A stretch of DNA of 64,000 nucleotides. It comes from Falciphora oryzae. Lineage: Eukaryota; Ascomycota; Sordariomycetes; Magnaporthales; Magnaporthaceae. The notes below the pieces were generated by a model, which did no database searches, had not been told where the DNA came from, and saw only the letters and a list, made by a program, of their open reading frames with translations. Both the position numbers and the translations under genes were made by a program. Positions 45,558-57,854 of this stretch are shown here, piece by piece; the stretch's first letter is position 1; each line of letters begins with the position of its first letter. The stretch spans positions 4,233-68,232 of the forward strand of contig JNVV01000090.1 of assembly GCA_000733355.1 (NCBI GenBank), written 5' to 3'.

Positions 45558-46319
45558 TCACCACGGAAGCGGTCCATTGATGTCCGAAAAGGTGAATGTC
45601 GGCCCATCCTTCCCGATAACTGCCAGCTCAACTATGCGCCGGGCACCTTCGTCGACTGTCACGCCGTTAGGGTTGAAGTTTGTAAGCTCGGTGTTGACGA
45701 GACCGGGCGCGGCCATGTTGACACGGGCGCCAACGTCGTCGAGCATGCGGGCGTAAACGAGGGCCATGCGGTTCAGAGCCGCCTTGCTGGCCATGTAAGC
45801 CTGCAGGTCGACGTGGAAGAACATGGACGAGGGGTCGGCGCCGATAGTCAACGAGCCCAGATGACTGGACACGAAGACGACGCGCGGCGGCGCGCAGGGG
45901 CCCGCAGCTGCCGCTCGGAGAAGCGGGAACAAGGCTTCGGTTAAACACGCCGTCCCCGCCACGTTTGTGCCCATGGTCCGGTTGAAAACTTCGCGCGTCG
46001 CCAGCCGCTGCTTGCCGGGCCCCGGGTCCTCCAGCTGCATGCCCGCGTTGTTGATGAGCACGTCCAGCCGCCCGTGCCTGTCGCCGATGGCCCGCACCGC
46101 CGCTTTGATGGACTCGTCGGAGTCCAAGTCTAGCTGAAGTGTTTCGGTCGAGTGGCCAGCCGAGGTCAACTCGGCTGCGACCTCCTCGGCCGCAGAGGGG
46201 TTGCGGCAGCCCAGGATGACGTGGTAACCGTGCTCCTTGGCCAGCTGCGTGGCAATGGCGCGGCCAATGCCCTTGTTTGCTCCCGTCACAAGCACGATCG
46301 TTTTGTCAAAGAGCGACAT
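45558..46319 (-). CDS. Short-chain dehydrogenase/reductase
   Basis: A classical SDR of 253 residues in one exon. The cofactor motif is TGANKGIG (12-19), with NNAG, the catalytic Ser region VFVSSHLGS and the Tyr/Lys pair in YMASKAALN. The start at 46319 (MSLFDKT) leaves the normal short N-terminus before the first strand. It would reduce or oxidise a carbonyl or alcohol using NADP(H). In this cluster it may act on the released polyketide. Confidence 0.9.
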   Translation of the reverse strand: MSLFDKTIVLVTGANKGIGRAIATQLAKEHGYHVILGCRNPSAAEEVAAELTSAGHSTETLQLDLDSDESIKAAVRAIGDRHGRLDVLINNAGMQLEDPGPGKQRLATREVFNRTMGTNVAGTACLTEALFPLLRAAAAGPCAPPRVVFVSSHLGSLTIGADPSSMFFHVDLQAYMASKAALNRMALVYARMLDDVGARVNMAAPGLVNTELTNFNPNGVTVDEGARRIVELAVIGKDGPTFTFSDINGPLPW

Positions 46320-47529
46320 GGCGTAATACAAGTCCGTTGTAAATCTGCGTGGTCCTGGCGCGGGGTGGCTATCCCCTTGCCACCCAGTCAGCCAGCACAT
46401 GTCGGGTCCTTTTTATTCACAACACAGGACTGTCAGCGCGGAGCCGGCCGGCAAGCTCGGAAGTCAAAGATCGGCGACCCCACACCGTGCCGGCCCGTTA
46501 GTGCCCGGCGCAAATGCCAAGTTCGCAGGTGGCGCCACATAGATGCGGCTACGTGGTTTCCGTCCCGCCGCCCGCTGGTTTTGCTGCTATATAGTAATTC
46601 GCTTACCATGCAAGAAATATTTATGCTGACGAGAGAAGCTTGAACGCCGCTTTTTTTTTTTTTTTTTTTTTTTACGACGCATTGCATGTTGATCCATTTC
46701 GGAACCCGCGCGCCGCTTGTCGGCAGATGGTTGCTTTCGGGAACAATACGCCGATACTAACGAAAAGGGGGTGTGGAAATGTTTATTAAATACCTAAACA
46801 GGCACGAACATATTCCACATTTCGGAAGCCATGCTGCTCGTTACAATAAAGAGCGTGTTGCTATGGGCCATTCGAGCTAGTGCTGCTAGTTGGGCTAAGT
46901 TAAGACGATGGTATGTTGTAGCTGGTGATTTTCTTACATGCCTCGCTTCGGCGCAGCGCAATGCCTTGCCACCAAAACAAAACTAGCAACACACGAGAAC
47001 TAGCTAGCAGTAGCACAATGTGTGCAAAACCCCTGCTAATTAAGCGACTCGGGGCGCGGGGTTCCATAATGGCTAGCACTTTGAAGTAAGCCCAGGCGAG
47101 CCACACTCAGCGGCATGAGCGCACAGTTATACTCCAGGAAGAGCCGGGCCGTCAAGGAGTTTCTGGCCCGTGTCGGTAAAGATACGAAACGGCGGCGGGA
47201 TGTAAGCGCGCGCCAGGGCCGGACACGGCGAGAAGGGACCAGCGGCGCTCCTTCCTGTCACCGTAGTGTTAGCAACAATGGTTAGCAATTGCACTACGTA
47301 CATAAAGAGTTTTTAAAGGGCTGACGCTGATTCGGGGCAGAGAATAAATGAAGCCATAAGGCATAACGGTTATATAGAGATGGGAGTCGCGAGATGGGTC
47401 ACAGAAGGGGCACGAGTTGCAGGACGGCGCCTAGGGAAAAGCTTGGATGGAAAGAGCCCTTGCGGCAGCGCGGCTAACACGGCGTCTTCCCCTACCTATG
47501 TAAGGCAGCTCCTCCGGCGTCGGGGAGCC
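46320..47529. other. Gene-poor stretch
   Basis: No supported gene. A T-tract is at 46650-46673. The sequence between 46800 and 47350 is AT-richer than the surrounding genes. Confidence 0.4.
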
Positions 47530-48110
47530 GGCACCTGGAGTGCGCCGAGAAAAAGGCAGGGAAGACGATTGCGCCACCGACTGCCTGCCATACCAATGTC
47601 CAGAAAAGTGGCCTGGGAACGGTGACCACATTCCGTGCCGCAGTTAGTGGGCAGCCATTCGGGCGCGGGGGAAAGAGGGAAGCGGTCATGACTTGGCGAT
47701 GGCGAGGCTGCTCTGCCTGCGAGGCGGCAGCTGTCGCAATACATCCTTGGCAACTAGCCATAGGTAGGCCGACTGCAGGACTGTGAAGCCGTCAATTAGG
47801 GCCAGCAGATAGACGTGGTCTGAGCCGTCGGTGGCCGAGCGGGAGAAAGCGACTAGGGCTGTGATGGGGAAATCTAGAACAAGGAGCCCAGTGTATCCAG
47901 CTTTCAACATCGAGCCGTCCTCGAGCTTGCCGGTCCGAGCGGCAGCGAGGAGGGCAGCCACAGCGACGTTCCAGGCCATGACGACTCACGGTGACACGAT
48001 GGCCGCCATGAAAGCGATTTTGTAAAATGCGGGCTTAGTAGAACGCCACGACGTGGAGGGCGCGGGGGCGGAGGTTTGGGAAGACAAGGAGCGGGATCGT
48101 GAGCCGAGCA
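47530..48110 (-). pseudogene. Decayed paralogue of the 36.9-kb membrane protein
   Basis: Reading the minus strand from about 48040 gives FYKIAFMAAIVSP, a TGA at 47988-47986, then MAWNVAVAALLAAARTGKLE, GYTGLLVLDFPITALVAF and, after a break near 47686, RPLFWTLVWQAVGG with AIVFPAFF. These line up in order with the first half of the polytopic protein at 36928-38115 (TGLWPVDFF; YWQTLANGFGAASVIPVYYY). The second half is missing. The TGA, the break and the truncation mark it as a pseudogene, though the GTGAGT at the stop might be an intron donor. Confidence 0.65.
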
Positions 48111-48669
48111 GCAGCGGCGGGCCGTCATCGTCGATATCTACTCTGCCGCATCACCAAGCAGCAGGACCCAACAACGGAATGCGGATCTCGAGACGCAAAG
48201 AAAAATGCCGTCTTGTCGTTTGTGGCACCCGTCTCACGCCGAGCTAACAGCTTCAGCGGCGTTCTTCATCTCCTATCTTCGGTTCTTAGCATCCTCCGGA
48301 ACTGGGCGGGCCGAACTAAGGCTGACTGCGTCGCGGGAACCCGTGCAAAATCTCGCGCATGGTTCGGAAGTCAGCTGGTCGATCGGGGGCGATGGCAGGC
48401 GGCGGTAAGCTAGACCGGGGGAGCATCACCGAACCCGTCGACGGCAAGCGATGGTCAGGAGTAGGCTGACCATATAAAGCATCAAGCAAAGCCGTCATTC
48501 CTCAAAATAGGCTGAGTAACAGGCCATTCGGTAAGCGAGCTGGAAACTTTATTGTCCCATAGCAAGCTCAGCATAGAACGCTAGCCCTGCTCTTCCCAAA
48601 CACCTCCAAGTTAATACTCTTTGCATTGCCTACCTGGCTCTTCTAGGTGCCTGGTTTATCATCTGCAAG
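48111..48669. other. Promoter region of the PKS gene
   Basis: No gene. The last 150 bases are pyrimidine-rich and lead to the PKS start at 48670. Confidence 0.4.
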
Positions 48670-51600
48670 ATGCGTGTTAATAGCGACACGAGCCACGGGG
48701 GGATAGAGCCTATTGCCATTGTGGGCATGTGTAAGTCACACCACATGCGTCGCCGCCGCGAGCTGCCCGTTGTCCTTCTGCAGCCTGGACTGACGAGACC
48801 CGCGATATCACAGCCTGCCGTCTCCCCGGCGGCATCGACTCAGCCTCGTCGCTTTGGGGCACGATCAAGGAGAAGCGGTCGGTGCAAACACCAAAAGTGC
48901 CCGCCAACCGCTTCAACATCGATGCGTACCTACATGAGAACCTCGAGCGACCGGGCAGCTTCAACGTGCCGGGAGGCTATTTTCTCGACGGCAACCTCGA
49001 GGACTTTGACCCCAGCTTTTTCGGCATATCTCCGGTTGAGGCCATGTGGCTGGACCCCCAGCAGCGCAAGATGCTCGAGGTGACGTACGAGTGCTTCGAG
49101 GCCGCCGGCGCCAGCCTCGAGTCCATGTCGGGCTCCAACACGGGCGTCTTTGTCGGCTGCTTTACGAACGACTTCCAGCAGATGGCCTTCCGCGAGTCCG
49201 ATTTCCGTCACAGCTACGCCGCGACGGGCGTCGACCCAGGCATCATCAGCACGCGCCTGGGCAACGTATTTGACCTGCGCGGACCCAACGCTACCATCAA
49301 CACGGCATGCTCCTCGGCCATTTACGCCGTCCACCAGGCCTGCAACGCCTTGCGCGCCCGCGACTGCTACGGCGCCGTCGCCGGTGGCGTCAACCTGGTC
49401 ATGGTGGTTGAACAGCACCTCAACACGGCCAAGCTGGGCGTTCTCTCGCCGACTGCCAAGTGCCACACATTCGATGCCTCGGCCGACGGGTACGGCCGTG
49501 GCGAGGGCGTTGGGGCCCTGTACCTCAAGCGACTATCCGACGCCATGCGCGACGGCGATCCCGTGCGCGCCGTCATCCGCGGCTCAGCCGTGAACTCGAA
49601 CGGCAAGGTGCCAGGCTACGGCATCACATACCCGAGCATCCGGGGCCAGGAGGCCGTGGTTCGCGCCGCCTATGCGCGATGTGGCCTGGACCCCGTCGAC
49701 ACGGCCTATGTCGAGTGCCACGGCACCGGCACCAACGTGGGTGACCCCATCGAGACGCAGGCTATTGCCACTGCCATGAACGACACGCGGCCGCGGGACA
49801 AGCCATTGGTTGTTGGAGCGTAAGTTCTTATCTTTCTTTGGAAACCAACTCTCCCGTCGATGTAGCTGCTAACTTCGGAATTGAAACCACAGCATCAAGC
49901 CCAACATCGGCCACAGTGAGGCGGCCAGTGGCATCTTTGCCGTCATGAAAGCGGCTATGCAAACCGAGACTGGGGTCATCACGGGAATACACGGCTTCAA
50001 GACCATCAACCCGGGTATCCACGAGGACGAGTGGAACATCAGGGTTCCAAGGGACACGGCGCCGTGGCCTGAGAACAGCAGCTCTGCGCGCCGCGCTGGC
50101 GTCTCCTCATTTGGATATGGCGGCACCAATGGCCACGTCATCATCGAGCAGGCCAGCGCGGCTGCTTTGGCGCGTTGTCCCATCGGTTCGCGTGAGCCGG
50201 GTAGGAAGCCGAGCGTGACAGGCCGGCCTTTCCTTGTCGGCTTCTCGGCCCACGACCGCCGCACGCTCGAGCGCAATGTCGCCGCCCACGCCAAAGTCGC
50301 GGCCGACTACCACGTGCCTGACCTCGCCTACACCCTGTTCAAGCGTAGGTCCCGCCTTGCTGTCAGGGGCTTTGCCGTAGTCACGGAGGAGGGCGTGTCC
50401 GAGGAGCTAGCCCAGCCGTCGGCCGTGACTGTCGGCACGGCGCCCACGTCCGTGCCCGAGCTGGGCTTCGTCTTCACTGGCCAGGGAGCGCAGTGGGCGG
50501 CGCTTGGTGCCTCCGCCATGGACGTCTTCCCTTCCTTCCTCGCCACCGTGCGCTCTCTCGACGACGTGCTCCAGGGCCTCCGGGACCCTGCGCTCCGGCC
50601 GTCCTGGTCGCTGAAGGATGTGCTACGTCAGCCGGCCGGCAAGGGCAACCGCATCAACGACGCCGACGTGGCGCAGCCAATTTGCACCGCGGTCCAGATC
50701 GCCATCGTCGACCTCTTTGCCAGCTGGGGCGTGCAGCCCAAGGCCGTGGTGGGCCACTCTTCGGGCGAGATTGCCGCCGCGTACGCTGCCGGATTTATCT
50801 CGGCTCCTGAGGCCATGGTTGCTGCCTATCTGCGTGGCTACGCCGTGACGCACCACGCGCCTGTGGGATCCATGCTGGCCGTCGGCCTCAGTCCCCGAGA
50901 TGCCCAGCCCTGGCTGGAAAAGCACGGCGGCAACGTCGTGGTGGCCTGTCAAAACTCTCCAGTGAGCACTACGCTCAGCGGCTCGACCGAGGCCATCGCG
51001 GCCCTGGCCGGGGAGCTCAACAAGGCTGAGATTTTTGCGCGCGAGCTGCCCACAGGCAAAGCTTACCACTCACACCACATGGTGCCCGTCGGTCGTGTCT
51101 ACGACGACCTGCTCTCGCGGGCCACTTCGGACTTGAGCGAAGCCGACAAGGCTTGGCGCCGTCCCTGCATCACCTGGGTTTCATCCGTGACGGGCGCCGA
51201 GTTCACAGATGGTAGCGTGGACCCTAAGTACTGGAGCCGCAACCTGTGCAGCCGCGTCCTCTTCGACGAGGCCGTCGTCACGCTGGGCAAGCATCATGTC
51301 TTGGACAAGGTCAAGGCCATGGTCGAGATCGGACCCCACCCGGCCTTGTCGGGGCCGTTCAAGCAAACCTGCCAGGGCAGCAACCTGACGGGATACTCAT
51401 ACACAGCCTCGCTGGTGCGCAACAAGAACAGCGCTGAGCAGCTGGTCCGGGCGGCAGGAGCGCTCTTCCTCCAGAACTACCCCGTCGACGTGCTGGCCGT
51501 GAACTCGCTGGCGGGCCCTGGCCGCAAGGCTGAGGCTCCCAAGCTGCTCGTGGACCTGCCGCCGTACCAGTGGAACTATGACAAGACGTACTGGGCCGAG

Positions 51601-54600
51601 TCGCACTTCAACGCCGAGCAGCGACACCCCACACACGGCCGCCATGACCTGCTGGGCAGCCGGCTGTACGGGCTGTCGGAGCGAGCCATGGCTTGGAAGA
51701 ACTGCCTCCGCCACGAGGACCTTCCTTGGCTCAAGGACCACAAGCTCGGAGGCGAGGACATCTTCCCGGCCGCGGCCCACCTGTCGATGGCAGCCGAGGC
51801 CCTGTGGCAGGTCTGCGACAACCGCGGCGTCGAGATTGAGAGTGTCACGTTCCGCGACGTTGTCCTCAGCGTGGCCCTGTCGGTGCCTGAGACGGACGGT
51901 GGCATCGAGACTCAGCTGCGGCTCGACTACGTCGACGACGACTGGTTCCGCTTCTCGGTGCAGTCGTGGGCCGACGGCGAGTGGAACGTGCACTGCGAGG
52001 GTCTCGTCGGCGCCAATAACCACAAGGGCAACGCGACGCCCGAGACGCCCGTGGCCGACGGCGGCCGCCATCTCCCGCGCTCCGTGGGCGCCAAGCACTG
52101 GTACGCGGGCTTCCGGCGCGTCGGCTTCGAGTACGGCCCCAGCTTCCAAACGGCGTCCAACATCCGCGCGAGCCAGGAGCTGCAACACGCCTCGGGCGAC
52201 GTGCTCGTGTCGACACGCAGCGGGAGCTCTGCCGCCATCGTCGGCGAGTCGCGCTACCTAGTGCACCCCTCGACCATCGATGGCTGCTTGCACCTGGTGC
52301 TCATTTCCATCAACGCCGGCCGCCACCGCGAAATGCCCAACGGTGTCGTGCCCATCCGCTTCGAAGAGGTTACCATATGGCCCCAGCGGGCGGCAGAGCC
52401 GTTTACTGGACACGGCGTGGGCTGGCTGGACGAGCAGATTGGCCGCCACTTCCACTCGGGCATGAAGCTCGTGGCCCCCAGCGGCGAGACCATCCTGGAC
52501 GGCCGCAACATGATCTGCATCTCGTACGAAGCCGCCGTGCCCTCGGACAGCAAAAAGGCCCGGCCTCGCGAGCCATACATGCAGAACGTCTGGCGCCCCG
52601 ATCTGGCCGTCCTAACCAGCGAGCAGGCCGCCCGCATGCTCCCCTCGGCCGCCGCCTCCGAGATTGATACCGTGACGGAGCTGGTCGGCCTAGCCGAGCA
52701 CAAGAAGCACCTGTGCCGCGCTGTTATCCTGGGATATGACAATAACGCCGCCGCCCAGGAGGACCTCCTCCGCAAGGTTCCCCCTATGACCTCTGTCGTT
52801 CTTGCGGCTGCTGAGCCCGAGACAGACCCGGGCGATCTGCATGCCAATCTTAGCATTGTGCCAACTACGGTGGATGGCAGTGACGACCTCGACTGGGATG
52901 GGGCTTTCGCCGGCCCGCACGACCTCGCCATCATCGGCAAAGAGCAGCGCCTCGACACAGAGTTCCTAAAGAAGCTGGCAGCACACATGTCTCCGGATGG
53001 CCGTGCTGTGTTTGTGACTGACACTGCAGAAGCCGCCTCTGCCGATTCCCATCTGCGTCGGGCCGAGTTTTCGGGCGTCGACATCATTCTTAGATGTTCC
53101 AGCGCGTCCGTCATCGTGTCGACCTATATCGGTCCCGTGACGAACGGCCACGTCAAAGACCCGGACACTCTGCTCGTCCTCCGGCAAGGCGGCAGCAGCA
53201 GCCAGGCCTGGGATCCCACCGAACTGTACGGCGAAGCCACCGTGCTGGAAAGGGACCTGTCGACGGCCAGTATGGACAAGGCTGTGGCCGACCTGGGTCG
53301 TGCAACCAAGATCATCATTGACGACTCGGCTGGCAACCTGCTCTCGTCCCTGACGGATGACAGCTTTGAGCTTGTCAAGGCTGCCTTGACGCGGGATGTT
53401 CCTGTCGTGTGGCTGACCAAGGGCGTCAACGGGGGCAGCTCAGTGACAGCGGCTATGAGCTTGGGCCTGCTTCGGGTGGTGCAGTCCGAGTATGCCTCGG
53501 CCCAAATCGTGTGGCTGGATGTCGATCCCGACGAGGAGCCCTCGGATGTCGCTCGCGTCATTGCATCGCAGCTGGAGCACCCCCCGGCTAAAAACTCGAG
53601 TGCGGACACCGAGTTCTGGCTGCGCGAGGGCATCCTCCAAATCTGCCGTGTGGTGAGCAACGAGCCTTTAAACCAGCAGTTCGCCGCCGGCCTGGGCCGC
53701 GGCCAGCCTTTCGAGACGACGCTCGCAACCAACGCAGTGCTCAGTGGCAAGGTGGTCGGCCACGAGGTCGTGTTTTGCGCCGAGAAGGAGGAGGCTTTGA
53801 GTGAAGGTGAGGTGCGACTCCAGGTCGAGCATGCCAGCCAGCAAGGCCGCCCGACGGTTGTTTCGGGGACCATCACGGCGGCCCATCCGGGGCTTTACGG
53901 GGCCGTCGTCGGGCGCAAGGCCGTCGCCTTCACCTCCGACGCTTTCAAGACCCCGATCAAGCTCCCCGTCGACCTTTGTGTCTTCATGTCGGGCGACCAT
54001 GACCCGCCGAGCACCGTGGCCGCGATGCCCAGCATGATTAGCGCTTTGAACGCGCTCAAGAACCTGGCCAATGTCCAGTCGGGCGAGCATGTGCTTGTGC
54101 TTGCATCGCCACAAACGTCTTCGACCGTGGCCGCCATCGCTGCGCTCGTTAAGTGGCTCCGGTTCCGCCTAACCATCGTCACCTCCACCGAAGTTGAGCG
54201 GGAAACACTTCTGCACAGCCATCCGAACATTGATCCCCGCCTAGTCGCAGTCGCCGACGACGCGAGAGCCATCACAGCCCTCCTGGAGCAGAAGGGCGAG
54301 GAGCCCGACGTAGTCGTCGCGACCGAATTCACCACTGTCGCCCGCGACACATGGCGGTCCATCCCCGCGGGAGGCCGATTCGTCTTGGATGGCGGCGTCA
54401 TCGAGAACGGTCCCGACGCGGTGCCGTTCTTCAAGGGTGCTTCCTTCTTCACTACCGGACTGGACAAGCTGTTCCGGCGCCGGCCAGTACTTCTCGCGAC
54501 GCTGGCACGCGAAGCGCTGGTTATCATGGGTCAGGACCAGGGAGCCAGCCTTGTTGCCGGTCACCCCGTTCCCTTGGACATCTCCGCCGCAGCCGAACCA

Positions 54601-55926
54601 AAGCCCTCGGCGGGCCAGCAGCACCAGGCGGCATCAGCGCTCCACTACAACTATGGTGTTAGCAAGATCAAGGTGCAGCCGACAGCCAAAGCCATCACTT
54701 TCTCCCCGGATGTCGCGTACCTACTTGTGGGATGTCTCGGCGGCTTGGGTCGGAGTCTGACGGCGTTCATGATGGAGCGCGGCGCTCGCGACTTTGTCTT
54801 CCTGTCGAGGTCAGGGGCGGATAAGCCCGAGGCAGCACAGGTCAGTTTTATTCCCCAATCTTAGTGTATTTTAGGAAAACGAACCCTTGCTAACTTGGCT
54901 TCCCCTACTCAGCTCATCAAATCGCTCCAAGGCTCGGGTGCGAGCCCTTCGGTGTACAGAGGTGATGCGGCCAACAAGCGGGATGTCGAGCGCGTCATTC
55001 GCGAGGTCAGCCGGTCGCGCCCCGTCAAGGGCGTGGTGCATGCCGCCATGGTGCTGCAAGACACGATGTTCGAGGGCCTCACGCTTTCTCAATACCAGGC
55101 AGCGGTCGGCCCCAAGGCGCATGGCGCGCAGGCGCTACACGAGGCGCTGGAAGAGCATGACCTGGACTTCTTCGTCATGACCAGCTCCATCTCGGCCACC
55201 ATGGGCAACCCGGGCCAGGCCAACTACAGCGCGGGCAACAGCTACCTCGACGCGCTGGCCTGGCACCGCAACCTGCGTGGCCTGCCCGCGGTCTCGCTCG
55301 TGCTCCCCGCCGTGCTGGGCGTCGGCGTGGTGGCCGAGAACGAGGCGCTTGAGACGTCGCTCGCCAAGAAAGCCATGTACGGCGTCGACGAGCGCGAGAT
55401 GCTGCGCGGCTTCGAGACGGCCATGCTGCAGCCCAAGCCCACGGCGACTCCGTCACCCGGCGACAGCCAGATCATCCTTGGACTGGAGCCCGCCTTCCTC
55501 GCCGCCGCCATCCGCGAGGCCGGGTCGACCGACGCCGCCTACTGGTATGGCGACGTGCGCTTTGGGTCGGTGCGCGCCATCGTGGAAGACCTTCTGGCTT
55601 CCGACGACGCCCACCGTGGCAGTCCTGGCGGCGGGAACATGGTGGCGGCGCTGTCGGCGGTGGGTCCCGAGGGCGCGATTGAGGTGGCAGGCGGTTTCAT
55701 CATCAAGAAGCTGTCGGCCATGCTGATGGTTCCGATGGAGGAGTTCGAAATGGACAGCCGCTCAGTCGGCTCGTACGGACTGGACAGCATGGTGGGGGCG
55801 GAGCTGCGCAACTGGTTGTTTAACCAGTTTGGCCTCCAGATGTCCTTCCAGCAGCTGCTAGCAGCTAAGATGTCGGTAAGGGTGCTGGCGCAAACCATCT
55901 TGGAACATTTGCAAAGTTCTAGTTGA
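48670..55926 (+). CDS. Highly reducing type I polyketide synthase
   Basis: Iterative PKS of 2342 residues; exons 48670-48730, 48814-49819, 49893-54840 and 54913-55926. Ketosynthase: C186 in NTACSSA, H323 in CHGTGTN and H363 in NIGHSE. Acyltransferase: S645 in GHSSGE. Dehydratase: H972 in DHKLGGEDIFP and D1152 in IDGCLH. The next region lacks the SAM motif of a working methyltransferase. The enoylreductase-like region (about 1640-1930) has LASPQTSSTVAAI where the NADPH loop should be, so both look inactive. Ketoreductase: GCLGGLG (1969-1975) and Y2110 in NYSAGNSYLD. The single carrier protein ends the enzyme with S2297 in GLDSMV. No thioesterase or reductase domain is present, so release needs another protein. 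It should form an unsaturated, partly reduced chain. Confidence 0.95.
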
Positions 55927-56050
55927 ACGGGCCGTTTGTGCCTGTCACGGGACCAGGTCCGACACGTGTATTTAGCCAAAGATCCGCCGGCCCCCTACGG
56001 GGCCTGCGGACTTTCCTCATTCGTGCAATAACAAATCTTCAACCTTATAC

Positions 56051-56450
56051 CCAGAGAGAGAGAGTATATTTAACGTTGTTCAGTCGGGATCTACCAGCCC
56101 CTGCCTCCCTAGCGGCATACGACGTGCCAGCGCTACCTAGGCTTGACGCTAGGCTACGGTGTTGCTATCGAGGCTAACAAATTAAACCCGTAGGCACACG
56201 GAAGTCGGGCCGCATTTCGGCGCTCCTTGTTGGTGAGCGGGCGATCGGCAGTAGGGCGTATATACGCCGGGGCGTTGTAGGCGCAGCGGGTGGTAGTAGT
56301 GCGTTCGGCCGGCGAGTATGCCGGGTTAGAAGAAAGGCCGGGTTTGGGCGGAGGGGACCTCGGGACCCCCCTGGGCCCGGTCGGGGGTGCGGGGGACCAA
56401 CGAGCCTACTGTTGGTCCGGTTGGGATAAAAGAAAAGGAAAGGATATATA
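56051..56450 (-). repeat. R3 repeat downstream of the PKS
   Basis: A reverse-orientation R3 beginning with (GA)n at 56051-56064. It matches 31909-32300. With the plus-strand copy at 33398-34025 it brackets the PKS cluster in inverted orientation. Confidence 0.65.
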
Positions 56451-56614
56451 ATAGGGAAATGGTACAAAGGAAAATATTAGTTAGTGATGGTCGGAGAGCC
56501 AAAATCTGTCTGATCCGGACGGCTGTCGGCCGTCCCTATTATGCCCGTTGGCCGTGGTCCGTGCCCCGTCAGCGGGGGCCACAGACGGCCCCGAGTGCCT
56601 CATGCAGGCTGTAG

Positions 56615-56636
56615 GCGCCCAGCGTCCGCTGGGCGC
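56615..56636. repeat. Perfect 10-bp-arm hairpin
   Basis: GCGCCCAGCG (56615-56624) and its complement CGCTGGGCGC (56627-56636) are separated by 2 bases. It lies just upstream of the cysteine-rich repeat locus. Confidence 0.6.
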
Positions 56637-56701
56637 TGGTGGCTTGACCTCGTGCGCCTCCCGCACTGACGACACCCATTGGCCACGTTCCGTGTGACAC
56701 C

Positions 56702-57019
56702 TGCGGCTCGACGTACAACTCGTACGGTCTCGAACACCAACCACCGTGCTGCGCGGGCCTCTTCTGCGCCAGCGGCACGTGCATGCCGGCTAAGACACTC
56801 GTCAAGGACGCCGTGTGCGGCTCCAAGTACAACTCATGCGGGTCACAAAGCCAGCCCGGCTGCTTCTCGGGCCTCTTCTGTGCCGACGTAACCTGACTGC
56901 CGGCTAAGAAGTTCGTCAAGGACGACGGCGGCTGCGGCTCCAAGTACAATTCGTGCGGCCTGCAGCACCAGCCGCCGTGCTGCGCCGGTCTGACATGCGA
57001 CGGGGGCGCGTGCTTGTGA
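56702..57019 (+). pseudogene. Tandem cysteine-rich (knottin-like) repeat gene, decayed
   Basis: Three tandem units of 38-39 residues share one frame, starting at cysteine codons 56702, 56816 and 56933. The intact third unit has the spacing C-x6-C-x6-CC-x4-C-x5-C (CGSKYNSCG, PPCCAGLTC, GGACL), the cysteine order of inhibitor-knot mini-proteins. Unit 1 has Tyr for the second cysteine. Unit 2 has Phe in the CC pair and a TGA (56894-56896) in place of its last cysteine. Units are joined by a PAKTLVKD-like linker. The frame ends at 57017-57019. No signal peptide or start is visible upstream. Whether this was a secreted effector-like or defence protein is unknown. Confidence 0.6.
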
Positions 57020-57854
57020 GCGGAGCCCGATTACGGTCTTGCAGCCGCAGTAAAGATATGGGGAGAAGACGCGGGAAGGACCCGAGTGGGAAGCAACACA
57101 TGTATATGGGATCTCTCTTGCGTGAGGGACTCGAGTCCCTGTCCGTTCGCTGGCATAAAATACGTTCCTCGTTGGCCAACGATCTTCCACTGTACGTAAA
57201 AACCCCACCTGTAGGTCGGCTACCGATTGGCTGACTGGAAGGCAAACAGGGCGTTTAGCAACTGGTCTGTCGCTCCTCGTACATATGTGGGACGAGAAAG
57301 CGAAAAAGGTGTTGGTCCTAACGGGGCTGTGTGGCGGCGGGTGGCAAATCGCAATGCCAAGGCAGCAAGGTGGCTAGAGGTATGCAGGCGGCCTGAAAGC
57401 AGTCAGGCGGCCAGGCAGGCCGATTGACGCTTCGCGCCGTCCGGCATGCTGCTAGAGTGCGCATGTATGTCTCTCTCAAGACAACCAACGGTCAGATTAT
57501 ACTCCACGCTGAGAATGGATGATCGGAGTAAGAAGGGGAGTGCATGCCGAGCAGGAGCCACTGCTATAAAGCGGGCGTCTCTTCTTGCAATCTGCCAATT
57601 CCGGGGGGTTCAACCCGCATAGACGCCCACCTCTCTTGGCTGCATATCTTTAGCGCTGTACCACCACACACACCCCAACAGCTGAACCAGGCACCCCTGG
57701 GCCCATTGGCGAACAAAATGAGCGCCCCCCCTCCTCCCACCGTCGCAGTGGCCTCCTTCTCCCAGAGCCTTGGACTCTCTCCCTCTCCCTCAAGGTCTCG
57801 CTCCGCGCGGCTCTTTGCACACTCATCGTCCTGTTCTTGGCACAGGCCGTGAGG
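57020..57854. other. Intergenic before the membrane-protein gene
   Basis: No complete gene is seen. From about 57770 the frame leading into the next gene is hydrophobic (LRAALCTLIVLFLAQAV), so that gene may start earlier, between 57700 and 57790. Confidence 0.4.

Noticed and set aside
56569..56949. Minus-strand repeat-containing frame over the cysteine-rich locus
   Set aside because: It is periodic only because the plus-strand cysteine repeats are; the cysteine pattern and linker make sense on the plus strand.
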